From Nitrospirae bacterium CG1_02_44_142 (lineage in GTDB: Bacteria > Nitrospirota > Thermodesulfovibrionia > Thermodesulfovibrionales > UBA1546), in NCBI GenBank assembly GCA_001871685.1, contig MNVK01000127.1:1-5307 (forward strand): a DNA stretch of 5,307 bases. The letters are read 5' to 3'. Every line of letters starts with the position of its first letter. The stretch's first letter is position 1. The position numbers and the translations under genes are program-made. Positions 1-4,441 of the stretch are shown one piece after another. A model generated the notes under the pieces. That model had not been told where the DNA came from. It saw only the letters and a program-made list of their open reading frames with translations, and ran no database searches.

Positions 1-2
1 TT

Positions 3-79
3 TGGCGCGCCCTGAGGGATTCGAACCCCCGGCCTGCGGATTCGTAGTCCGACGCTCTATCCAGCTGAGCTAAGGGCGC
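3..79 (-). tRNA. tRNA-Arg (anticodon ACG)
   Basis: Read on the minus strand, this folds as a full class I tRNA. The 7-bp acceptor stem pairs GCGCCCT with AGGGCGC, followed by discriminator G and an encoded CCA. The D arm contains AGCTCAGCTGGATAGAGC, the anticodon loop is CTACGAA, and the T loop is TTCGAAT on a stem with one G-U pair. The ACG anticodon reads CGN arginine codons after A34 is deaminated to inosine by TadA (family knowledge). The 5' end lies 9 bp after the stop codon of the lipoprotein gene on the same strand, so the two may share a transcript. Its terminator would lie outside the window. Confidence 0.97.
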
Positions 80-88
80 ATTGCCAAA

Positions 89-646
89 CTATCCCTTCTT
101 CATGGGTTCTTTTAATATGATATTATACTTGGGATGTTCAAATGGATGTATTGATTGCAGTTCTTTGCGGGCCCACAGCCAACCCCATTGTTTTCCCTGA
201 GCAGGGAATATTTGTTTATCACCATCTGTTACCTTTATGCCAACCGCAGGATTATTCAACTCGCCTGACCCCGAAGTTATTTTGCTCCCGTCCATAGTGA
301 AATCAGGAAGAAACTCCCCGACAGTCACTTTTAAATTGGAACCGGGTATTTTCCACTCGCTGTTGAGCTTAACGGTATATTCCTGCGCCTTTTTTGCCTC
401 CCTATCCTCAATGAGAAACTTCACAGAACTCCACTTGCCTTTTACATTGGCAGGGACAACAACCTGAAGTTTTCCGCCTGACATCATCTGATGTCCCTGC
501 GGAACTGCCTGTTCTTGCGGAAGCGCTCCCAGCCCTTGCGGCATCGCCGACGCCTTAGGAACAGGCTGCTGCTCTTTCTTTTTACAGCCCGCAAGATATA
601 CCAGCGCTAAACTTAACATTAAAGCTATCACAATCTTTTTGTTCAT
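89..646 (-). CDS. DUF2155-type lipoprotein
   Basis: This 185-residue protein is a predicted lipoprotein. It has a basic N-terminus (MNKK), a hydrophobic stretch at residues 5-19 and a lipobox LAGC with the lipidated Cys at 21. Lys at position +2 gives no inner-membrane retention signal, so an outer-membrane location is likely. Residues 28-57 form a Pro/Gln-rich linker with repeated PQ motifs. Residues 60-180 resemble DUF2155: a beta-rich region with GKW, a central FLPDFTMDG segment at 112-120, and the ending WGWLWARKELQSIHPFEHPKY, whose W-G-W-L and E-H-P positions recall the family. No biochemical function is known to me for this family. The ATG is preceded by a G-run (GGGGGG) at about 5 nt. 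The gene lies between two tRNA genes on the same strand. The lipoprotein call is firm; the DUF2155 assignment is from memory. Confidence 0.88.
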   Translation of the reverse strand: MNKKIVIALMLSLALVYLAGCKKKEQQPVPKASAMPQGLGALPQEQAVPQGHQMMSGGKLQVVVPANVKGKWSSVKFLIEDREAKKAQEYTVKLNSEWKIPGSNLKVTVGEFLPDFTMDGSKITSGSGELNNPAVGIKVTDGDKQIFPAQGKQWGWLWARKELQSIHPFEHPKYNIILKEPMKKG

Positions 647-662
647 AGACCCCCCAATTTAA

Positions 663-739
663 GTTAAAAGTTAAAAGTGCAAAGTTAAAAATTTTTAAGA
701 AAGTTTTTAACCCTCAACTTTCAACTCCTAACTTCTAAC
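663..739. repeat. Inverted array of 7-bp repeats
   Basis: Two in-phase arrays of a 7-bp unit face each other between tRNA-Ser and the lipoprotein gene. On the plus strand, units of the type GTTAAAA lie at 663-669, 670-676, 677-683 (variant GTGCAAA) and 684-690. In the opposite orientation, five units of type GTTRRRR (seen as TTTTAAC, CCTCAAC, TTTCAAC, TCCTAAC, TTCTAAC) run without gaps from 705 to 739. Between them lies a perfect 14-bp palindrome, TTAAAAATTTTTAA, at 685-698. The whole stretch can fold as an A/T-rich hairpin. It could act as a processing or termination structure between the tRNA and the lipoprotein gene, but that is inference. Confidence 0.75.
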
Positions 740-746
740 TTTTTTA

Positions 747-841
<95 letters not shown>

Positions 842-844
842 AAG

Positions 845-890
845 TTAGTGTCAGTTGTGAGTGTCAGTAATTATTACTCACTGACACTAA
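845..890. repeat. Long imperfect inverted repeat upstream of tRNA-Ser
   Basis: TTAGTGTCAG (845-854) plus TGAGT (858-862) pair with ACTCACTGACACTAA (876-890). The result is a 15-bp stem with a 3-nt bulge and a 13-nt loop. The left arm also contains GTGTCAGT twice as a short direct repeat. It lies just before the 5' end of the tRNA, so it would be part of the tRNA 5' leader if the promoter at 906-935 is real. Its role is unknown. Confidence 0.6.
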
Positions 891-905
891 TCACGGACAC
901 TTGCT

Positions 906-935
906 ATATTACCAGTCTGAAATTGAACTTGTAAA
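906..935 (-). promoter_or_regulatory. Candidate sigma-70 promoter for tRNA-Ser
   Basis: On the minus strand, TTTACA (930-935, 5 of 6 bases of the -35 consensus) is separated by 18 bp from TAATAT (906-911, 4 of 6 bases of the -10 consensus). Transcription would start near 899 and give a leader of roughly 58 nt before tRNA-Ser. The -35 box touches the hairpin at 935-967. This is a hand match only. Confidence 0.4.
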
Positions 936-973
936 CCCTGTTAGAGACCATCAGTGTCTAACAGGGTAAACCC
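931..973. repeat. Hairpin with flanking short direct repeat
   Basis: An 11-bp perfect inverted repeat pairs ACCCTGTTAGA (935-945) with TCTAACAGGGT (957-967) around an 11-nt loop. The octamer GTAAACCC occurs at 931-938 and again at 966-973, overlapping each end of the hairpin as a direct repeat. It resembles a dispersed palindromic element. It lacks a good T-run on the minus strand, so it is a weak terminator candidate for the operon ending at 1016. Confidence 0.55.
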
Positions 974-990
974 CGAGGGAAAACTTTTGT

Positions 991-1018
991 TAGAATATTC
1001 CTGATGCAGGAATATCTA
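991..1018 (-). terminator. Candidate terminator hairpin at the end of the Fe-S operon
   Basis: On the minus strand a 12-bp stem with one bulged base (TAGA-TATTCCTG pairing with CAGGAATA-TCTA) closes a 3-nt loop. It starts at the TAG stop codon of the pilin-like gene, which forms part of the stem. The following bases on the minus strand are ACAAAAGTTTTCCC, a poor U-tract, so termination efficiency is uncertain. The hairpin itself is clear. Confidence 0.5.
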
Positions 1019-1420
1019 CAAGTGCTCAAAACCTTTTTTGATGGACCAGACTCTGCCTGTAGCGCGGTCATACGCATAAGGCATATCAAACGGGTCAAGT
1101 ATATTTTTGTCTTTATCAAGAGAATTCGGCTCAAGATATTTAGCGCTGAATATATCATCCTTATACGGCATAACAAAGTGGGCTGTAACCAGTTCCTTAA
1201 GACTTTCAGAGTTTCTGCTGTTTTTAATCTTAAAAAAAAGAATCGCCTGTCTCAGATTATTTAATTCAGTCTTAAGCGCAACCTCTTTTGCCTCCTCTAT
1301 AATAGTCTCATAACGGTCCATCACAACAATAACCAGAATACTGATGACTATGAGAACAATTAGGGTCTCAACAATCCCGCTGCCCTTTTCATTAAAGCGC
1401 TTTAGAAATATTTTCCTCAC
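1016..1420 (-). CDS. Type IV pilin-like (pseudopilin) protein
   Basis: The product has 134 residues with a class III (prepilin) signal. A basic leader (residues 1-13, ending EKG) is followed by SGIVETLIVLIVISILVIVV. Cleavage after Gly13 would leave Glu at mature position +5, as expected for prepilin peptidase substrates, but mature residue 1 is Ser rather than the usual Phe/Met. A hydrophobic helix at about 15-33 runs into an amphipathic alpha-helix (to about 65). Residues 109-126 (DPFDMPYAYDRATGRVWS) resemble the DPWGxPYxY...G element at the end of GspG-like pseudopilins. The start is GTG, 2 bp after the iscU stop, with only a weak GG-rich site, so translation is probably coupled to iscU. 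No other pilus or type II secretion gene is in the window. Why a pilin-like protein sits in an Fe-S operon is unclear. Confidence 0.85.
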   Translation of the reverse strand: MRKIFLKRFNEKGSGIVETLIVLIVISILVIVVMDRYETIIEEAKEVALKTELNNLRQAILFFKIKNSRNSESLKELVTAHFVMPYKDDIFSAKYLEPNSLDKDKNILDPFDMPYAYDRATGRVWSIKKGFEHL

Positions 1421-1422
1421 CC

Positions 1423-1791
1423 TTATTTCTTTTTGCTCCTGTAATCTTCAATGGCTTTTTTAAGAGCATCCGCTCCTAAATTAGAACAGTGCATCTTCTG
1501 AGCCGGCAGTCCGCCCAATTCATTTGCAACGGTCTCCTTTGATATCGCTAACGCCTCATCAATCGTCTTGCCTTTAACCAGCTCCGTAATCATACTGCTT
1601 ACAGCAATAGCAGCTCCGCATCCGAAGGTCTTGAACTTTACATCAATTATTCTGTCATCCTTCACTTTTATAAAAATCTGCATCACATCCCCGCACGTAG
1701 GATTCCCCTCTGTGCCAATACCGTCAGCATCGGGTATCTCTCCCACATTCCTCGGATTTGTAAAATGGTCCATTACTTTTGCGGTATACAT
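1423..1791 (-). CDS. iscU: Fe-S cluster assembly scaffold IscU (Clostridium-type NifU, N-terminal domain only)
   Basis: This cytoplasmic scaffold takes sulfur from a cysteine desulfurase and iron to build [2Fe-2S] clusters that are passed to apoproteins. The 122 residues match the single-domain IscU/NifU-N family along the whole length. They start MYTAKVMDHFTNPRNVG and carry the three ligand cysteines Cys33 (GNPTCGD, with the accessory Asp35), Cys58 (FGCGAAIAVSS) and Cys102 (MHCSNLG). The segment LPAQK just before HCS corresponds to the chaperone-recognition LPPVK loop of IscU. The C-terminal NifU thioredoxin-like Nfu domain is absent. The start overlaps the iscS 3' end by 19 bp, and a good AGGAG site lies inside iscS. 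The name nifU is also used for this subtype; nothing here implies nitrogen fixation. Confidence 0.96.
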   Translation of the reverse strand: MYTAKVMDHFTNPRNVGEIPDADGIGTEGNPTCGDVMQIFIKVKDDRIIDVKFKTFGCGAAIAVSSMITELVKGKTIDEALAISKETVANELGGLPAQKMHCSNLGADALKKAIEDYRSKKK

Positions 1792-2972
1792 TCTCCACTC
1801 TCTCCTTTCGTTCCCCAGCCTTTTGCATAAGGGGACATCTCTCTTAATCTTTTTATCACCTGCGGAAACTCAGCAAGCAGGTAATCTATATCTTCCTCTG
1901 TGCTGCCTTTGCCCAGCGAAAAGACTATTGAGCCCTGCGCCAGATTTGAAGATACGCCCATTGAAAGCAAAACAGGCGACGCCTTCAAGGCCTTTGACGA
2001 ACATGCAGAGCCGGAGGCTGCATAAATGCCCTTTGCCGCAAGAAGCAGAAGCATTGCCTCTCCTTCTATAAATTCAACTGTAAAACTCGCATGCGCCGGA
2101 AGCCTGTTTTCAGGATGTCCCGTCAGATAGATATTTTCAATGCCTGATACACCCTTAATGAGTTTATCCCTTAATTTTTTAGACTGCTCCATTCTCGCAG
2201 CCATCTCGTCTTTTGCAAGTTCTGCCGCCTTGCCCATCCCTACAATTGCAGGGACATTTTCAGTGCCGGCCCTTCTTCCGTTTTCCTGTATCCCTCCGTA
2301 AATAAGCGGAACTATTCTCAAGCCCTCTCTTACGTAAAGCGCGCCCGCGCCTTTCGGCCCGTAAAACTGATGCGCCGCCATGCTTAAAAGGTCCACGCCA
2401 AGTTCTTTCACGTCAACAGGGATATTCCCTGCCGCTGCAACTGCATCCGTATGAAAGATTATTCCTTTTTCTTTTGCAATCCGCCCTATCTCTTTTATAG
2501 GCTCTATGGTCCCGACCTCACTGCTTGCGTGGGTTATGGATATGAGCGTTGTTTCTTTTGTTATTGATTTTTTTACTATCTCTGGCTCAACTATCCCGTG
2601 CTTATCCACAGGGAGAAAAGTCACTACAAAGCCGGCCTTTTCAAGAAACCGGGCGGAATTCAGGATTGAATGATGCTCCATCTTAGAGACGATTACATGC
2701 TTCCCTTCATGCTGCCTTGCAAGCGCAATGCCCCGGAGCGCAAAGTTATTTGCCTCGGCGCCGCTTGATGTAAAGATTATTTCAGATGCTTTTGAATTAA
2801 TTAGCGCTGCAACCTGCCCCCTCGCATTTTCTATTGCCTCTTTTGCCTTTGCGCCAAGGTCATAAAGGCTCAGCGGGTTTCCGAAGGCCTCCATGAAATA
2901 AGGCGTCATGGCGTCAAAGACACGCCTGTCAAGAGGGTTTGTTGCAACATGGTCAAAGTAGCATTTTCTCAT
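1773..2972 (-). CDS. iscS: IscS/NifS-type cysteine desulfurase homologue with altered PLP pocket
   Basis: At 399 residues this is a full-length fold-type I aminotransferase of the class V cysteine desulfurase family, which normally uses PLP to convert cysteine to alanine and a protein persulfide. Conserved landmarks are ATNP (10-13), FGNP (30-33), SSGAEANN (69-76), EHH (99-101), HTDA (174-177), FYGPKG (203-208), GRRAGTENV (232-240) and the catalytic-loop Cys324 (GSACSSK). Striking changes: the position after His201 that normally carries the PLP-linking Lys (Lys206 in E. coli IscS) is Gln202, encoded by CAG. The Asn pair before E-x-G is Ser-Ser (150-151). The Gln three residues after the PLP-ring Asp (Asp176) is Ala179. 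The Ser two residues before His201 is Ala199. ATG overlaps the upstream stop (ATGA), and a GAGGAG site precedes it closely. It may have lost or changed activity, or belong to a subfamily with a different mechanism. Confidence 0.93.
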   Translation of the reverse strand: MRKCYFDHVATNPLDRRVFDAMTPYFMEAFGNPLSLYDLGAKAKEAIENARGQVAALINSKASEIIFTSSGAEANNFALRGIALARQHEGKHVIVSKMEHHSILNSARFLEKAGFVVTFLPVDKHGIVEPEIVKKSITKETTLISITHASSEVGTIEPIKEIGRIAKEKGIIFHTDAVAAAGNIPVDVKELGVDLLSMAAHQFYGPKGAGALYVREGLRIVPLIYGGIQENGRRAGTENVPAIVGMGKAAELAKDEMAARMEQSKKLRDKLIKGVSGIENIYLTGHPENRLPAHASFTVEFIEGEAMLLLLAAKGIYAASGSACSSKALKASPVLLSMGVSSNLAQGSIVFSLGKGSTEEDIDYLLAEFPQVIKRLREMSPYAKGWGTKGESGECIPQK

Positions 2973-3226
2973 TTTCTCCTCGCCTTCTTCCTGATATAAA
3001 ATTTATAAAAATCTTCCGTCTCACTCATCCCTAAAAATTCATTGCCGGTTTTTTCACACCAGCCGGGAATATCTTCAAGCGCGCCGTCATAATCAGTCAT
3101 GATTTCCAGTATCTGCCCCTCATCCAGTTCCCTGATTTTTTCCTGAAGTTTAAGCAGATGCATCGGACACATCATATAAACTATGTCTGTTGTTACATCT
3201 GCCTTAACGTTCTCTACAAACTTCAT
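2969..3226 (-). CDS. TusA/SirA-like sulfur carrier protein
   Basis: This 85-residue protein resembles the TusA family of small sulfur carriers, which accept persulfide sulfur from IscS on a Cys in a CPxP motif. Residues 14-32 give the first beta strand and helix around Cys20-Pro-Met-His. The rest follows the family pattern: GQILEIMTDYDGALEDIPGWC (37-57), where TusA has a D-x-P-A-x-x-D-I-P-x-F/W-C segment, then a last strand (FYKFYIRK). The second Pro of CPxP is His23 here; Cys20 and Pro21 are kept. It is wedged between the regulator and iscS with ATGA overlaps on both sides, so it is very likely a sulfur partner of the IscS-like protein, either delivering sulfur to it or taking sulfur from it. 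It has no clear Shine-Dalgarno and is probably translated by coupling. Confidence 0.8.
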   Translation of the reverse strand: MKFVENVKADVTTDIVYMMCPMHLLKLQEKIRELDEGQILEIMTDYDGALEDIPGWCEKTGNEFLGMSETEDFYKFYIRKKARRK

Positions 3227-3783
3227 ATCACTTTGAACTTCCCATTGTCATTGCGAGTCCCGAGCTGCTCGGGGCGCGGCAATCTCGATCTCTTAAGATT
3301 GCTTCGTCGCCCCTGTTTTATCGGGACTCCTCGCAATGACATATGAATTGTTTTAGCATTGCCAACCTTGCTTAAAAGCGTTCCGCTAACCAAATCTTTC
3401 AATGTTACCGTGCCGAGAAATGCGTCTATATTCTCACCGAGGGCTTTCCAGAGGGCATACGTTACGCATCCATCAACCCTTATACATCCCTCCTCGGGGT
3501 CAAGGCAGGAAGTTATGGCTACAGGGCCTTCAAGCTCATTAAGGATAGCGCTGATGCTTACTTTTTCAGGTTTCTTGCTCAGCACATAGCCGCCGCCCGG
3601 CCCTTTAACGCTCCTTATAAGCCCCCCATTTTTAAGTTTATTAAGTATCTGCTCAAGGTAGGCGACAGAAACAGCCTGCCTCTCGGCTATCTCTTTTATG
3701 GGAACAGGTTTATCGCCCTGCCCTCTGGCTATTTCAAACATCGCCCTTACGCCATACTGTCCCTTTCTGGATAACCTCAGCAT
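3223..3783 (-). CDS. Rrf2 family, IscR-like Fe-S-responsive transcriptional regulator
   Basis: The N-terminal 75 residues are a classic Rrf2 winged helix-turn-helix: MLRLSRKGQYGVRAM, then IKEIAERQAVSVAYLEQIL (29-47) and the wing KGPGGGYVLSK (60-70). Three cysteines (Cys93, Cys100, Cys106) lie where IscR binds its [2Fe-2S] cluster, with spacing 7 and 6 rather than 6 and 6. It is therefore probably a cluster-sensing repressor of its own operon. The ATG is fixed by an in-frame TAA 6 nt upstream, and a later start would remove the DNA-binding domain. No Shine-Dalgarno is present. The family core ends near residue 140. Residues 148-178 are encoded by a 96-bp palindromic repeat (3246-3341), after which the frame ends in NGKFKVI, so 186 residues is longer than the usual 140-160. 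The stop overlaps the next start (ATGA). Confidence 0.94.
   Translation of the reverse strand: MLRLSRKGQYGVRAMFEIARGQGDKPVPIKEIAERQAVSVAYLEQILNKLKNGGLIRSVKGPGGGYVLSKKPEKVSISAILNELEGPVAITSCLDPEEGCIRVDGCVTYALWKALGENIDAFLGTVTLKDLVSGTLLSKVGNAKTIHMSLRGVPIKQGRRSNLKRSRLPRPEQLGTRNDNGKFKVI
3246..3341. repeat. 96-bp palindromic repeat inserted in the regulator gene
   Basis: The element has 12-bp perfect terminal inverted repeats, TGTCATTGCGAG (3246-3257) and CTCGCAATGACA (3330-3341). These continue as TCCCGA (3258-3263) against TCGGGA (3321-3326) with a 3-bp offset. Inner stems pair GGGGCG (3271-3276) with CGCCCC (3308-3313) and GCAATCT (3279-3285) with AGATTGC (3296-3302). The whole element can fold into one long nested hairpin. 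The terminal motif resembles a palindromic repeat dispersed in many uncultured bacterial genomes (from memory). Its length is 32 codons, so it keeps the reading frame of the Rrf2 gene on both sides. Confidence 0.85.
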
Positions 3784-3789
3784 AGATTA

Positions 3790-3818
3790 AGTCTATAAAA
3801 CCATACTAATCTTGTCAA
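3790..3818 (-). promoter_or_regulatory. Promoter of the Fe-S operon
   Basis: On the minus strand a perfect -35 box TTGACA (3813-3818) is followed after 17 bp by TAGACT (3790-3795, 4 of 6 bases). Only 6 nt separate the -10 box from the ATG at 3783, so the expected start of transcription falls on or next to the A of the start codon. Together with the missing Shine-Dalgarno, this suggests a leaderless mRNA. Confidence 0.65.
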
Positions 3819-3822
3819 GTAT
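3798..3822 (-). promoter_or_regulatory. Candidate IscR type 1-like operator
   Basis: By hand alignment, 20 of 25 positions fit the E. coli IscR type 1 consensus as I recall it. The left half ATACTTGAC matches at all nine positions, and the right half keeps TAG followed by a shifted G-rich end. It covers the -35 box and half of the spacer, so a bound Rrf2 protein would block RNA polymerase. Autoregulation by the first gene of the operon is the natural reading, as in iscR of E. coli. Confidence 0.5.
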
Positions 3823-3962
3823 TTAGTTGAGTGAATTGGTAGGGGATTCGGGAATCAACCCGGGCCGACGAAAAAACCGGAATGACTAAAACCTGATTAA
3901 AGAAGAACAAATGTCAATACGGGAAATGGGCGTATTTCTTATTTAAAACATTCGGTCAAGAA

Positions 3963-4032
3963 TTAAGTATGGCGTCCCCTGAATTTGATGAAAATTCCTA
4001 TCCTTGCTGTTTTTTTCATGACAAACCCTCCT
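3963..4032 (-). other. Micro-ORF with perfect Shine-Dalgarno (18 codons)
   Basis: On the minus strand AGGAGG (4027-4032) stands 7 nt before an ATG (4019-4017) that opens an 18-residue reading frame, MKKTARIGIFIKFRGRHT, ending in TAA at 3963-3965. The peptide is basic and has no recognisable family. It may be a real small peptide, the start of a decayed gene, or part of a dispersed element: the GGGGACGCCATACTTAATT stretch at its end looks like repeat-associated sequence I have seen near transposase remnants, which cannot be confirmed here. Confidence 0.3.
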
Positions 4033-4136
4033 GAAAATAATATTTAAAGGCCAAAAGCCCATGCACATTACATTGCCCTGACCCTAAATCCCTCCCAGCA
4101 ATTTAATCCCCGTTGGCTTATATTGCCTCTGAATAC

Positions 4137-4166
4137 TTGACAACGGTATCTTTGCAAATTCATAAT
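4137..4166 (+). promoter_or_regulatory. Promoter of the toxin-antitoxin pair
   Basis: A perfect -35 box TTGACA (4137-4142) is followed after 18 bp by CATAAT (4161-4166, 5 of 6 bases). The -10 box ends 5 nt before the ATG at 4172, so this transcript too may begin at or just next to the start codon. The 12-mer AATACTTGACAA (4132-4143) is identical to the one in the Fe-S operon promoter. Confidence 0.6.
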
Positions 4167-4171
4167 AGGCT

Positions 4172-4441
4172 ATGAAACTTGATACTACTCTTTTAAAAAG
4201 CATGAAAACAGTTGGACTTACTGAGCCGGATAATGTAGTCAGGGAGTCTATAGCCCTCTTCCTCTTCCAAAAAAAACTTACATCTATAGGTAAGGCTGCT
4301 AAACTTGCAAATATGAGCCTCGCACAGTTTATGGAATTTTTGGAGTCTTTGAAAATACCGCAAGCAGAATACACACAGGATGACTTCTTAATGGATTTAG
4401 CAACGATAAAGAAGTTAAGACGAGGAAGATATAAGAGTTGA
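4172..4441 (+). CDS. UPF0175 family antitoxin
   Basis: This 89-residue protein is of the UPF0175 type. The family core is visible at residues 21-62: NVVRESIALFLFQKKLTSIGKAAKLA runs into a helix-turn-helix-like segment (IGKAAKLANMSLAQFMEFLES). UPF0175 proteins typically precede DUF3368 PIN-domain genes and are taken to be their antitoxins and likely autorepressors (family knowledge). The basic tail KKLRRGRYKS ends at a TGA that overlaps the next start codon. The ATG is bounded by an in-frame TAG 6 nt upstream, and only a weak AGG lies 3 nt before it. A second ATG at 4202 has no better site. Together with the promoter position this suggests leaderless translation. Confidence 0.87.
   Translation: MKLDTTLLKSMKTVGLTEPDNVVRESIALFLFQKKLTSIGKAAKLANMSLAQFMEFLESLKIPQAEYTQDDFLMDLATIKKLRRGRYKS

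Larger units (their letters stand above)
3784..4171. other. Divergent intergenic region, 388 bp
   Basis: This region separates the minus-strand Fe-S operon from the plus-strand toxin-antitoxin pair. It holds a promoter at each end (3790-3818 and 4137-4166), an 18-codon micro-ORF with a strong ribosome-binding site (3963-4032), a 6-bp inverted repeat AATACG/CGTATT at 3916-3936, and the small palindrome GATTCGGGAATC at 3845-3856. No larger gene is visible on either strand. The stretch 3960-4085 has the look of decayed or repeat-derived sequence, but no family can be proven from this window alone. Confidence 0.6.

Noticed and set aside
663..739. Possible CRISPR array
   Set aside because: Units are only 7 bp, contiguous, degenerate and present in both orientations, with no spacers.
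1568..2071. A 167-codon plus-strand reading frame
   Set aside because: It lies antisense to iscU and iscS, which have clear family matches. Its translation is low-complexity Ser/Pro/Leu without any domain.
1423..2972. Reading iscS/iscU as nitrogen-fixation nifS/nifU
   Set aside because: There are no nitrogenase or other nif genes nearby, the scaffold lacks the NifU C-terminal domains, and the regulator is IscR-like, so a general Fe-S role is more likely.
3158..3346. A 62-codon plus-strand reading frame ending in RRPCFIGTPRNDI
   Set aside because: Half is antisense to the TusA-like gene and the rest is a translation of the palindromic repeat, a common false gene call.
3841..3856. GGGGATTCGGGAATC resembling a tRNA T arm
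   Set aside because: No acceptor stem, anticodon arm or CCA can be found around it; it is only a short palindrome.
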